Part shown: one piece after another, positions 45,262-54,175 of the stretch
Position numbering within the stretch: the stretch's first letter is position 1
Layout of the letters: every line of letters begins with the position of its first letter
Assembly: GCA_002701395.1 (NCBI GenBank)
Contig: NZVC01000059.1
Location: forward strand, 1-64,000
Source of the DNA: Maritimibacter sp.
Lineage (GTDB): Bacteria; Pseudomonadota; Alphaproteobacteria; Rhodobacterales; Rhodobacteraceae
DNA length: 64,000 nucleotides
Direction: 5' to 3'
Notes under the pieces: model-generated
The model's database searches: none
Told to the model about the DNA's origin: nothing
The model's input: only the letters and a program-made list of their open reading frames with translations
Translations under genes and position numbers: made by a program

Positions 45262-46041
45262 TCAGAGCGTGAAGTTGTTGTAGCCGCCATCCAACAGGAT
45301 GTTCTGGCCGACCATGAAGCCGGCGAACTGCGAGCACATGAAGGCGCAGGTGGCACCGAATTCCTCGGTGGTCCCATAGCGGCGGGCCGGGATGTCCTTG
45401 AACTTCTCGGCACGGATGTCGTCGATCGTCACGCCCGCGTCGGCGGCACGCTTGCCGTCCATCGTGTCGGTGCGGTTCGTGGTGTGCGAACCCGGCAGCA
45501 GGTTGTTGATGCACACGCCCGAGGGCGCGACCTGCCGCGCAGTGCCAGCGACAAAGCCGGTCAGGCCGGTCCGGGCCGAGTTCGACAGGCCAAGGATCGC
45601 CATCGGCGCCTTGACCGACTGCGAGGTGATGTTGACCACGCGGCCCCAGCCACGCTCCATCATGCCCGGCAGCGCAGCCTGCATCAGCGCGATGGGGGTC
45701 AGCATGTTGGCGTCCAGCGCCTTGATGAAATCGTCGCGCGTCCAGTCGGCCCACATGCCCGGCGGCGGGCCACCCGCGTTGGTGACAAGGATGTCCAGCT
45801 GGCCAGCAGCCTCAAGCACCTTCGCGCGGCCCTCTTCCGACACGATGTCGGCGGCCACGGCGGTGACCTCGACGCCGAAGTCGTCGCGGATCGCCTGCGC
45901 CGCCTCTTCCAGAGCCTCGGCGCCGCGTGCGTTCATCACGATGTCCACGCCAGCCTCGGCCAGCGCGCGGGCACAGCCCAGTCCCAGCCCCTTCGACGAC
46001 GCGCAGACCAGCGCCCGTTTGCCCTTGATTCCCAGATCCAT
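45262..46041 (-). CDS. SDR-family oxidoreductase with atypical catalytic site
   Basis: 259 residues with the Rossmann glycine motif ASSKGLGLG and NAGG. At the catalytic position the usual YxxxK is replaced: the segment reads LSNSARTGL, with Leu for Tyr and Arg for Lys, while a Ser is kept in NITSQS. This matches a known subgroup of beta-ketoacyl-ACP-reductase-like SDRs lacking the standard tetrad. Activity and substrate are unknown. It marks the left border of the Hint-gene block. Confidence 0.85.
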   Translation of the reverse strand: MDLGIKGKRALVCASSKGLGLGCARALAEAGVDIVMNARGAEALEEAAQAIRDDFGVEVTAVAADIVSEEGRAKVLEAAGQLDILVTNAGGPPPGMWADWTRDDFIKALDANMLTPIALMQAALPGMMERGWGRVVNITSQSVKAPMAILGLSNSARTGLTGFVAGTARQVAPSGVCINNLLPGSHTTNRTDTMDGKRAADAGVTIDDIRAEKFKDIPARRYGTTEEFGATCAFMCSQFAGFMVGQNILLDGGYNNFTL

Positions 46042-46388
46042 CCTGTCGGTTCCTCCCGTGCGATTTCAATGTCGACCCGGGCGTAACATCCTGCCCCGGC
46101 GAACGGAAGTGACGGATGGCGGTTGAAGCCGTACGCGGCAAATACTGCGGCGCAGCGAAATGTGGCAAAAACCGCGAAACAATAATGGAGAAAAGCGCAG
46201 GATCGTTGCGTCAACAGTGATTTATAACGGGTGAACTGCCGCAATATTTACCCGAAGTTGACGTTAATGTGCGCCGCATCCTATAGCATAAATGACCACG
46301 GCGACGGGTTTCGCAGTCGGAGGAATGGTGGGGGCCATATCCGAACGCGAAGCCGTGGAAAGTGAACCTGAGCACAGGCTGCTGAAAT
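46042..46388. other. 347-bp AT-richer spacer upstream of Hint protein 2
   Basis: This divergent spacer is clearly less GC-rich than its flanks, especially 46140-46300. It holds the candidate promoter at 46258-46287. A short frame from an ATG at 46292 runs into the Hint gene but has no recognisable product or ribosome site. Nothing else is recognised. Confidence 0.55.
46258..46287 (+). promoter_or_regulatory. Candidate sigma-70 promoter of Hint protein 2
   Basis: TTGACG (46258-46263) and TATAGC (46282-46287) are 18 bases apart and match five and four of six consensus positions. The leader to the ATG at 46389 would be about 95 bases. Confidence 0.5.
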
Positions 46389-47426
46389 ATGAATGTCGAT
46401 GGTATTTCCCAGCGCGGGGGTGCGCAGGGGCTGCCCGTCCTAAGGGCGACCGAGTTCGTGGTCTCGAACGGGGCCAACCTTGGCGATCCGGTGGCGCACG
46501 CCTCTGAATTGATCCTCGACGATCTTTATACGCTGGACCCCGATGCACGCCGCCTGCGCCTGACGCTTGAGATCGCCGACCAAAGTTCGAATTTCACCAT
46601 CGCCGCCGGCACCCAGGTCGGGCGCCCCGGCGCGGCGCTGCATCTTGACTGCTGCGCGACCTTCATGGCGCCCGATGGCTCTATCGTCGAGGCGCTGATC
46701 CTTGTCGAGCTGGACCGCGACGACATGATCGCGGGCACCTTTGTCATGCAGCTGGCCGACCTGCGGCCCCGCACCGAATACGCCCTTGTCGCCGTCGACA
46801 CAGAAACCGCGCGCCAGAAATTCGCCGCGCTGGCCTGCGTGTCCTTCACGCGCGGCACCCGCATCACGATGGCCGATGGCGCCCAGCGCCCGATCGAGGA
46901 CATCCGTCCCGGCGACAGCGTGCTGACCCGCGACAGCGGTGCCCAGACGGTGCGTTGGGTCGGGCAGCAGACGGTGCGTGCAAGCGGCGCCTTCGCCCCG
47001 ATCACCATCGCCCCCGGCGCGCTGAACAACGAAGGGCCACTGAAGCTGTCCCCGAACCAAAGGCTGTTCGTCTATCAGCGCGAAGACACGCTTGGCGCCG
47101 GTCGGTCCGAGGTGGCGATCAAGGCAGAGTATCTTGTGAACGGCGAGACGGTGACGCGCGGCAACGGCGGCTTCGTCGAGTATTTCCAGATCCTGTTCGA
47201 CGCGCACGAGTTCATCTTTGCCGAGGGCATCGCGACCGAAAGCCTTGCCTTGGACACCCGGACCGGCCCCGCCCTTCCGCGCGAGATCCGCGCGAAGCTG
47301 ACCGCGGCCGAAGCGGGACGACCGCGCCGCGCCCCCTTGGCGCGGCCGCGTCCCGTGGATCTTCCCGAAGGGATGTTGGACAGCGCCATCGCAGCGGACG
47401 TGTTGCGCAAAGCTTCTGCGCACTGA
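46389..47426 (+). CDS. Hint-domain protein with altered active site (Hint protein 2)
   Basis: 345 residues, no signal peptide. Residues 1-145 are a beta-rich region of unknown type. The Hint domain follows, with GTRITMADGAQRPIEDI and DAHEFIFAEGIATES. At the nucleophile position aligned by the GT motif stands Ser152 (the nearby Cys150 is two residues early), and the block-B SPxH reads SPNQ with Gln224. Self-cleavage may therefore be lost or different. The C-terminus ends in a Pro/Arg-rich stretch. It is the only one of the four clustered Hint genes on the plus strand. Confidence 0.82.
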   Translation: MNVDGISQRGGAQGLPVLRATEFVVSNGANLGDPVAHASELILDDLYTLDPDARRLRLTLEIADQSSNFTIAAGTQVGRPGAALHLDCCATFMAPDGSIVEALILVELDRDDMIAGTFVMQLADLRPRTEYALVAVDTETARQKFAALACVSFTRGTRITMADGAQRPIEDIRPGDSVLTRDSGAQTVRWVGQQTVRASGAFAPITIAPGALNNEGPLKLSPNQRLFVYQREDTLGAGRSEVAIKAEYLVNGETVTRGNGGFVEYFQILFDAHEFIFAEGIATESLALDTRTGPALPREIRAKLTAAEAGRPRRAPLARPRPVDLPEGMLDSAIAADVLRKASAH

Positions 47427-47434
47427 CACCGTCG

Positions 47435-47458
47435 GTATGGGCGCCGAAACGCCCATAC
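47435..47458. terminator. Shared hairpin between convergent Hint genes
   Basis: GTATGGGCG (47435-47443) and CGCCCATAC (47450-47458) form a perfect 9-bp stem with a CCGAAA loop in the 52-bp gap between the two stops. There is no strong T-run on either side. Confidence 0.6.
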
Positions 47459-47478
47459 ACGACCTTTATCGCCTGCCC

Positions 47479-48552
47479 CTAGCCAGCCATCTGCAAATCA
47501 AGGTCCGCATCCAGTCCAAGCGCGGACCGCAGGCGCACGGGAAGCAGCCGCTGGGACGCGACACGCGGCAGATCGCACTCGCGCACAACCCGGTCGGCGC
47601 CGGCAATCGCAAGGTAGTCGGCATAGTTGTCGAACCGCGACCGGCCACGGGCGTCGACGTAGGTTTCCGACGCAACGCCGTTCGCCACGATGAAATCATG
47701 CGCTTCGGTCTCGACGTGGTACACGGTGAACTCGGCTGGCAGATCCTGCATCGGGACCCAATCGATACCCTTCACACCGACCAGCGCCGCCGCGTTCACG
47801 ACGCAACCATCCATTAACAAGCCGTGATCCGCCGTGACGCCCAGCGCGCGGGCGGGAAGCCCCTGCCCCAGCGCACCTGCCGCGATCCGAACCGGCGCCA
47901 TCTCTTGCGGCACCATTCCGATCCGGCGGCGCAGCGTCTGCTGGCCGACCCAAAGCACCGGAACGGCGCGGCCGTCGGTGGTCAAGACCATGTCACCCGG
48001 CGCAAGGTCTTCGACGGCACAAGTGCCAACGGGTGTCGCAATGCCAGTTCCTGCCATCAAGCAATCCGCGCTGCCGAGCGTCGAGGTATCGGCCGGGGAC
48101 ACGACGGTGAACTCGGACAGCCCGCCTCCGTCCATGTTCGCCGTCCCGTTGACCGGCGCCGGATCACGCGTGGTCAGGCCCACATAGCTTGTATTGTCCG
48201 TGAACGCAGGACCACCTTCGCTTCCGACGTGGTCAATGATGTCCGCGTAACCGCCGTCAGTGATGGCGACGCCAGTAAAGGCATAACTTCCGTCGTAGAA
48301 ATCACTGTCATAAGCCGGGGTCGCGTACTGGACGCCCGAAATAGCCGAATGCCCTATGACAAAGGATTGCCCCGGCAACATCGTATCGGGTACGCCCATG
48401 TAGTCGAACGTATTCCCGACGGCCGACGGCGATGCGGGCGTGTAGATATACAGATTGGAAACGTCGATCGTATCCGTCGCGCTGGTGTTGGTAACTTCGA
48501 CGGCGAACCGCCCAAACTCGTCAAAAACGATTTCTGTAATCAAGAGTACCAT
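47479..48552 (-). CDS. Lamin-tail-like/Hint protein (Hint protein 3)
   Basis: 357 residues. Residues 1-75 (LITEIVFDEFGRFAVEVTNTS, then VIGHS) resemble the lamin-tail (LTD) fold. Hint starts at Cys164 (CLMAGTGIATP) with T240-A-D-H243 as block B. The tail ends FDNYADYL...LPRVASQRLLP. It is a full-length paralogue of Hint protein 5. There is no signal peptide. The 282-bp upstream spacer is AT-rich and contains a TTTGAT/ATCAAA dyad near 48570, but no convincing promoter. Confidence 0.82.
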   Translation of the reverse strand: MVLLITEIVFDEFGRFAVEVTNTSATDTIDVSNLYIYTPASPSAVGNTFDYMGVPDTMLPGQSFVIGHSAISGVQYATPAYDSDFYDGSYAFTGVAITDGGYADIIDHVGSEGGPAFTDNTSYVGLTTRDPAPVNGTANMDGGGLSEFTVVSPADTSTLGSADCLMAGTGIATPVGTCAVEDLAPGDMVLTTDGRAVPVLWVGQQTLRRRIGMVPQEMAPVRIAAGALGQGLPARALGVTADHGLLMDGCVVNAAALVGVKGIDWVPMQDLPAEFTVYHVETEAHDFIVANGVASETYVDARGRSRFDNYADYLAIAGADRVVRECDLPRVASQRLLPVRLRSALGLDADLDLQMAG

Positions 48553-48834
48553 GACCTGCTCGAACCTTTTTTGATTTCTGATATCAAATCGCGAGGGTCG
48601 AGCGGCACAGCCGTCAAATAGTTAATAAAGCAACCAAAAGGAAATTTCCGAAAAAGGCTTTGGGACATATCCGCTTCCGACTGGAAGCAGGAAGCCCGTC
48701 AGGCGACCACACGGCCTTTGAGCCTTTTGGAACGTGCAGAGGACGGCTGCAGGGCTACGACGACACGGTGTCATAGCCTTTCTTGCAGCAGCCCGGGATG
48801 CGCCAAAATACCACGCGCACCCGTCTGTGGCTGC

Positions 48835-49089
48835 CTAATCCTCGCGCAGCGCCTCAATCAGCTCGTCCTTCGTCATCTGCGAGCGGTTCTCGATCTCCAG
48901 CTCTTGCGCCCGGGAATACAGATCGTCTTTCGACCACTGTTCATAGGGCGGCTGCTTGCCGCCTTTTTTCGAAGGATGCATGTCCGGGTTCGCCTTCGCG
49001 TTCGAGATGCGGGCGGCTTTCTGTTTGCTCATCCCCTCGTCGCGCAGGTCGTCGTAAAGCTTTTCGTTCTTGATGCTGGATCCAGCCAT
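48835..49089 (-). CDS. Small Rho-N-terminus-like (SAP-type) protein
   Basis: 84 residues. MAGSSIKNEKLYDDLRDEGMSKQKAARISNA is followed by a C-terminal WSKDDLYSRAQELEIENRSQMTKDELIEAL, a short helix-hairpin like the Rho termination factor N-terminal domain. Small proteins of this kind (DUF7218-like) are common and of unknown function, possibly nucleic-acid binding. GAAAGGAG lies before the ATG at 49089. It sits between Hint proteins 3 and 4 on the same strand. Confidence 0.82.
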   Translation of the reverse strand: MAGSSIKNEKLYDDLRDEGMSKQKAARISNAKANPDMHPSKKGGKQPPYEQWSKDDLYSRAQELEIENRSQMTKDELIEALRED

Positions 49090-49165
49090 GAGTGGTCTCC
49101 TTTCGGAAACCGAACGCCCGGTCGCGCCGGGGGTTCCGTGGCACGGGTCCGGCGGGGCGCCGCCC

Positions 49166-50884
49166 CTACCCGCGACGCAACCGCATCGCCCCGGGCGCAA
49201 GCGGGAGAAGGCGGGCAGAGCCAAGCCGGGGCAGATCCATCTCGGGGATCGTGCGGGCGTCGCCGGGACGGGTGGACGGGCCGGCATAGCTTTCGGCCGG
49301 CGCGCCATTGGCCAGCAGCACCTCGTGCGCGTCGGTTTCAAGGTGGAACACGTCGAACGCGGGCGGCAGGTCGGACAGTGGCACCCAGTCGATGCCCGGC
49401 ATCCCCACCAGCGCGGACGCGACCACGATGACGTCGTCCAAGATCAGGCCGTGGTCCCCGGTCACGACAAGGTCGCGCGATGGCACGTCCTGCCCCAAAG
49501 CACCGGTCGCGATCCGCACCGGCATCGTTTCCGGGCTGGACCGCACCGATTGCCGCCCGACCCAGCGCAAGGTGACGCAGCGGCCGTCCGCTGTCAGCAC
49601 CCGGTCGCCGGGCATCAGCGTCTCGACCGGGACCGCGCCGTCTGGACAGGCGATGGCGGTTCCGACGGCGAAGCAGTTCACGTTGGTGTTTGCCGCTGAC
49701 AAATCGTCTGCCGTCACCCCCGCCAGCCGAAGCACACCTGCATCGCCGCCTTGCGACAGGTCGATTTCCAGCGTGTCGCCGTCCATCGCGGCGGCGGCCA
49801 GCAGATCGTCGAATGCGCTGAAATGCGTGGACAGATCCACCACGTCCAGCGCCGCGTCGAAATCGGTGATCAGGTCGGTCGCGCCACCGCCGAACCCGGC
49901 GGACGCGAACCAGTCCGCCCCCGCCCCGCCGGTCAGGGTATCGTCGCCCGCACCGCCGTCCAGCGTGTCATCGCCGCCACCGCCGGACAGCAGGTCGTCG
50001 CCGTCGCCACCGGACAGGTCGTCGTCATTCACACCGCCATAGATGTTCTCGTGAAAGAACTGTCCCTGCACGGTGGTGTTGTCCGACCCTGCCGTCTGCG
50101 CCGACACCAGCGTCATACGGGCGAAGTCATCGGCCGTCCGCACATCGTTTCCGCTTAGACCTTCGAGGGCGGCGGCGATGTCCGCGTAATGCGGCGAGAA
50201 CGCCGCCGACTGCACCTGCGACACGCCGGGGATCAGGCTGCCGCCGCCAGCCTCGAACACGCGCGAGGTCGCGCCGATGGCATAGGTTTCCGTGTCTCCA
50301 TCGCCGTCCGCGTCGTAGTCGATGAAGTTGCCGCCGCCGCTCATCCCGCCAACCACGTCGGCGCCGCGGATCATGAAATACCCGCCCTCGTCCCCTGCAA
50401 TCGTCTGCGACGAATATCCCAGCAGCGAGCCCGACGTCTCGTGCAGCGTGCCAGAGGTGTTATCCAGCGAATTCTCGGCGTTGGGATAGCCGGTGATCGT
50501 CACCGTGCCGTCCAGATCCGAAGGATCGTTGGCGATCAGCAGCGAGATAGCCGGGCCGTCGTAGAAGGCGCCGGTACTGGTCAGCGGCGCGCCCACGTGC
50601 ATGCCGATGTCGAAGCCGGTGGCGATGTAGCCGGACTCGTCGACATACGGATCCCAGTCCGCCGGGTCGGCGGGCAGCGTCACGTCGATCTCTGACGTCG
50701 CGTGGGCCTCGGCCTCGCCGTTCAGGCTGCGCTGCGGCACGGCCGTATAGGTGCCACCCGCGTTCGGGATGTGGTTGGCGGAAAAGTAGATGCCGCCGCC
50801 GATGTGGATGCCGGAGAATTTGACGTCGACGGACGCAAGGTATTCGAGCCCGGTGGCGGCCGGGTCGACAATGGTGAGAGACAT
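49166..50884 (-). CDS. Putative serine protease-RTX-Hint fusion (Hint protein 4)
   Basis: 572 residues in three parts. Residues 20-215 resemble a V8/trypsin-like fold, with His38 (FSANHIPN), Asp92 (GFDIGMHV), ITGYP (130-134) and Ser182 (GGMSGGGNF) in the order and spacing of a chymotrypsin triad. RTX nonapeptides occupy about 283-325. Hint begins at Cys404 (CFAVGTAIACP) with T475-G-D-H478. The tail contains LPRLGSARLLP, shared with Hint proteins 3 and 5. The protease assignment is an inference from motifs. There is no signal peptide, and the start at 50884 has no clear ribosome site. Confidence 0.8.
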   Translation of the reverse strand: MSLTIVDPAATGLEYLASVDVKFSGIHIGGGIYFSANHIPNAGGTYTAVPQRSLNGEAEAHATSEIDVTLPADPADWDPYVDESGYIATGFDIGMHVGAPLTSTGAFYDGPAISLLIANDPSDLDGTVTITGYPNAENSLDNTSGTLHETSGSLLGYSSQTIAGDEGGYFMIRGADVVGGMSGGGNFIDYDADGDGDTETYAIGATSRVFEAGGGSLIPGVSQVQSAAFSPHYADIAAALEGLSGNDVRTADDFARMTLVSAQTAGSDNTTVQGQFFHENIYGGVNDDDLSGGDGDDLLSGGGGDDTLDGGAGDDTLTGGAGADWFASAGFGGGATDLITDFDAALDVVDLSTHFSAFDDLLAAAAMDGDTLEIDLSQGGDAGVLRLAGVTADDLSAANTNVNCFAVGTAIACPDGAVPVETLMPGDRVLTADGRCVTLRWVGRQSVRSSPETMPVRIATGALGQDVPSRDLVVTGDHGLILDDVIVVASALVGMPGIDWVPLSDLPPAFDVFHLETDAHEVLLANGAPAESYAGPSTRPGDARTIPEMDLPRLGSARLLPLAPGAMRLRRG

Positions 50885-51102
50885 GGGGAAAACCTGCCCG
50901 GTACTCGTTAAAACGCGTTTCTAGGTCAGGAACCTAAAATTCGTCCTAACGATGTTAAAGACGCCCGGGGTCAAGGCGACGTAAGGGAACCTTGGAGAAT
51001 ATCTTTCTTAAGGTGCATCAGAGGCTTAGCGGGACCGTCAGGGTTGTGTCGCACCGGGGACAGGTCGCGCAGCCCCCGGTGCCAGCCATGCAACGTGCCG
51101 AT

Positions 51103-52158
51103 TTAGCCGGTCGCCTCCAACTCCGAAACGTCGTCCAGCCCCAGCCGGTGCCGCAGGGCCGCTGGCAGCAACCGCGCCGATGCGATGCGCGGCATACGCA
51201 TCTCGGGCACGATCCTTTCGGCGCCGAAAAGCTCAAGATATTCCGCGTGATTGTCGAACGCCGCCCGCTCTGCCGCGTCAACAAAGGTCTCGGTCGGCGC
51301 GCCGTTTGCAAGGATCACCTCGTGGGCGTCGGTTTCGACGTGGTAGACGGTGAAGGCGCGCGGCAGGTCGGCCAGCGGCACAAGGTCGATCCCCGGCAGG
51401 CCCACCAGTGCGCCCGCGTTCACCACGCAGCCGTCCAGCACCATGCCGTGATCCGCCGTCACCCGCAGTTCGGCCAGCGGCAGCCCGCCGCCCAAGGCGC
51501 CGGCCGCGATCCGCACCGGGCGGCGTGCCTCGCCCATGCCACCAATGCCGCCGCGCAGGGTCTGGCGGCCGATCCATTTCACCGCGACCGCCCGGCCGTC
51601 GGCCGTCAGGACCTCGTCGCCGATGGCAAGCGTTTCGACCGCAACCGCGCCGCCCGGCACGGAAATGGCCGTGCCCGCGCAGAAACACACCGCGGTGCCC
51701 AGCGTGTTGGTCGAGAAGGGCTGCGTGAGGGTGAACTCGGAGAGCGGCTCACCGCTCGTGTAATCGGTCTCGGCATCCCGGGTCGGGTCGCCCTGATAGG
51801 AGGAGTCCGCGACGAATGCCGGTCCGCCGCCGCCACCCACAGCGTCGAGGGCTTCAAATGGACCGTAGTCTAGAATAAACGCATTGTTATCCGTGGGGGC
51901 CAGTTCGTACGCCGGCGAAAAGCCAGGAGGGTAGTTGTAGTCAAGTCCCGGAATATTGCTATGGCCGACCGTGATCACTTCGCCCGCCTCGATCGTCCCG
52001 ATCCCGGCCTGGGATAAGGTTGATCCGGAGGCAGTTCCGTCTTCGCCCAGAAATAAGGCGTCACCGCCGATGTCGACTGCGGTGCTGCCGGTATTCATGA
52101 TCTCAAACGCGGCGTAGCCTTCGGCTGTGAAGGCGATTTCGGTAATGATGATGGCCAT
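51103..52158 (-). CDS. Lamin-tail-like/Hint protein (Hint protein 5)
   Basis: 351 residues. The N-terminus (MAIIITEIAFTAEGYAAFEIMNTG, VGHSNIPG) parallels Hint protein 3. Hint starts at Cys158 (CFCAGTAISVP) with T234-A-D-H237. The tail reads FDNHAEYLELFGAERIVPEM, MPRIASARLLP, LGLDD. The ATG at 52158 is chosen by comparison with the paralogue; 19 more open codons upstream are not shared. It is divergent from prfC with a spacer of 190 bp and forms the right border of the Hint block. Confidence 0.82.
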   Translation of the reverse strand: MAIIITEIAFTAEGYAAFEIMNTGSTAVDIGGDALFLGEDGTASGSTLSQAGIGTIEAGEVITVGHSNIPGLDYNYPPGFSPAYELAPTDNNAFILDYGPFEALDAVGGGGGPAFVADSSYQGDPTRDAETDYTSGEPLSEFTLTQPFSTNTLGTAVCFCAGTAISVPGGAVAVETLAIGDEVLTADGRAVAVKWIGRQTLRGGIGGMGEARRPVRIAAGALGGGLPLAELRVTADHGMVLDGCVVNAGALVGLPGIDLVPLADLPRAFTVYHVETDAHEVILANGAPTETFVDAAERAAFDNHAEYLELFGAERIVPEMRMPRIASARLLPAALRHRLGLDDVSELEATG

Positions 52159-52348
52159 TAGGTTTTCCGTAATTGAGAAGGGGACGACAAGGCCGATCGA
52201 AAGAGTTAGGGCCACCGTCCCCGCGCGCGATAGTTAACACATTAGGCTTCCCAAAGTCTTGCCATTCAGGATCGCGCCAGCGCGGCGTGCCTTTCTCGCA
52301 ACGCGCGCACGATTGCCCTTGGCCCCGCGCTCGCCTATATCCCGCGCC

Positions 52349-53968
52349 ATGCTGGACCGTGCTCATAACGCCCCCGACCTGCCCGCCGAGATTGCCCGGC
52401 GGCGCACCTTTGCCATCATCTCGCACCCGGATGCGGGCAAGACGACGCTGACCGAAAAATTCCTGCTGTACGGGGGCGCAATCCAGATGGCCGGACAGGT
52501 GCGCGCCAAGGGCGAAGCGCGGCGCACGCGGTCGGACTTCATGCAGATGGAAAAGGACCGGGGCATCTCGGTCTCGGCCTCGGCCATGTCGTTCGACTTC
52601 GCCAGTGGCGACGCCAATTACCGCTTCAATCTTGTCGACACGCCCGGCCACTCGGACTTTTCCGAGGACACCTACCGCACGCTGACGGCGGTGGACGCGG
52701 CGATCATGGTGATCGACGGGGCGAAAGGCGTGGAAAGCCAGACGCAGAAGCTGTTCGAGGTCTGCCGCCTGCGCGACCTGCCGATCCTGACCTTCTGTAA
52801 CAAGATGGACCGCGAAAGCCGCGACACGTTCGAGATCATCGACGAGATCCAGGAAAACCTTGCGATCGACGTCACCCCGGCCAGCTGGCCGATCGGCGTG
52901 GGGCGCGAGTTCGTCGGGTGTTATGACGTGCTGAACGACCGGCTAGAGATCATGGACCGCGCCGACCGCAACAAGGTGGCGGAATCGATCAAGATCGCCG
53001 GTCTGGACGACCCCAAGCTGGCCGACCACGTTCCCGCCCACCTGCTGGACCAGTTGCGCGAAGAACTGGAGATGGCCAAGGAACTGCTGCCGAAATTCGA
53101 CGCGCAGGCCTTCCTTGACGGGACGCTCACACCGATCTGGTTCGGCAGCGCGATCAACTCGTTCGGCGTCAAGGAACTGATGGACGGCATCGGCAAGTAC
53201 GGCCCGGTGCCGCAACCGCAATCGGCCGAGCCGCGCCACATCGGCCCGGATGAAAACAAGGTGATGGGCTTCGTGTTCAAGGTGCAGGCCAACATGGACC
53301 CCAAGCACCGCGACCGTGTGGCCTTTGTCCGTCTTGCCTCGGGTCACTTCACGCGCGGGCAGAAACTGACCCATGTGCGAACCAAGAAGCCGATGGCGAT
53401 CTCGAACCCGGTGCTGTTCCTCGCCTCGGACCGCGAGCTTGCGGAAGAGGCATGGGCCGGCGACATCATCGGCATCCCGAACCACGGGCAACTGCGCATC
53501 GGCGACACCCTGACCGAGGGCGAGGCGATCCGCGTCACCGGTATCCCGTCCTTCGCGCCAGAGCTTTTGCAGAACTGCCGAGCGGGCGATCCGATGAAGG
53601 CCAAGCACCTTGAGAAGGCGCTGATGCAGTTCGCCGAGGAAGGCGCGGCCAAGGTGTTCAAGCCGAACATCGGGTCGGGTTTCATCGTCGGCGTCGTCGG
53701 CGCGCTTCAGTTCGAGGTGCTGGCCAGCCGGATCGAGATGGAATACGGCCTGCCAGTGCGGTTTGAGCCGTCGCAGTTCACCTCTGCCCGCTGGGTGTCC
53801 GGCCCGAAGGCGGCGGTCGACAAATTCGTCAACGCCAACAAGCAGCACATCAGCCACGATAACGACGGCGACATCGTTTTCATGACCCGGCTGCAGTGGG
53901 ACATCGACCGGGTGGAACGCGACTATCCCGAACTGACGCTGTCCGCGACCAAGGAAATGATGGTCTAA
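52349..53968 (+). CDS. prfC: Peptide chain release factor 3
   Basis: 539 residues, a translational GTPase that removes RF1 or RF2 from the ribosome after termination. G-domain motifs are SHPDAGKTTLTEK near residue 24, DTPGHSDF and CNKMDR. The C-terminal part has the RF3-specific FKPNIGSGFIVGVVGALQFEVL. The ATG at 52349 gives the standard N-terminus MLDRAHNAPDLPAEIARRRTFAI, although no strong ribosome site is seen. Confidence 0.95.
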   Translation: MLDRAHNAPDLPAEIARRRTFAIISHPDAGKTTLTEKFLLYGGAIQMAGQVRAKGEARRTRSDFMQMEKDRGISVSASAMSFDFASGDANYRFNLVDTPGHSDFSEDTYRTLTAVDAAIMVIDGAKGVESQTQKLFEVCRLRDLPILTFCNKMDRESRDTFEIIDEIQENLAIDVTPASWPIGVGREFVGCYDVLNDRLEIMDRADRNKVAESIKIAGLDDPKLADHVPAHLLDQLREELEMAKELLPKFDAQAFLDGTLTPIWFGSAINSFGVKELMDGIGKYGPVPQPQSAEPRHIGPDENKVMGFVFKVQANMDPKHRDRVAFVRLASGHFTRGQKLTHVRTKKPMAISNPVLFLASDRELAEEAWAGDIIGIPNHGQLRIGDTLTEGEAIRVTGIPSFAPELLQNCRAGDPMKAKHLEKALMQFAEEGAAKVFKPNIGSGFIVGVVGALQFEVLASRIEMEYGLPVRFEPSQFTSARWVSGPKAAVDKFVNANKQHISHDNDGDIVFMTRLQWDIDRVERDYPELTLSATKEMMV

Positions 53969-53976
53969 GACGGTGC

Positions 53977-53997
53977 CCGGCGGCGAAAGACCGCCGG
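53977..53997 (+). terminator. Hairpin after prfC
   Basis: CCGGCGG (53977-53983) and CCGCCGG (53991-53997) form a 7-bp stem with a CGAAAGA loop 9 bases after the stop. No T-run follows, so this is a weak candidate. The remaining 180 bp before the next gene show nothing recognisable. Confidence 0.4.
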
Positions 53998-54175
53998 TAT
54001 CGTCCGATGCGCCTGACCGGGGCTTGCTTGCAGGGCCCCGCGTCATACCTGCTTGGGCCAAGGCCCGTGCGTGTGCTGACATCTGCGGGCGTCCATTCAC
54101 CCATGCGCCCGCGTCCCTGAACGGACCGCGCGGCGCCAGACCGGCCCGCGCCGACACGAGACACGGACGTTAACG

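Noticed and set aside
46292-46507. A 71-codon frame overlapping the start of Hint protein 2
   Set aside because: It has no ribosome site, starts at about the predicted transcription start and has no recognisable product.
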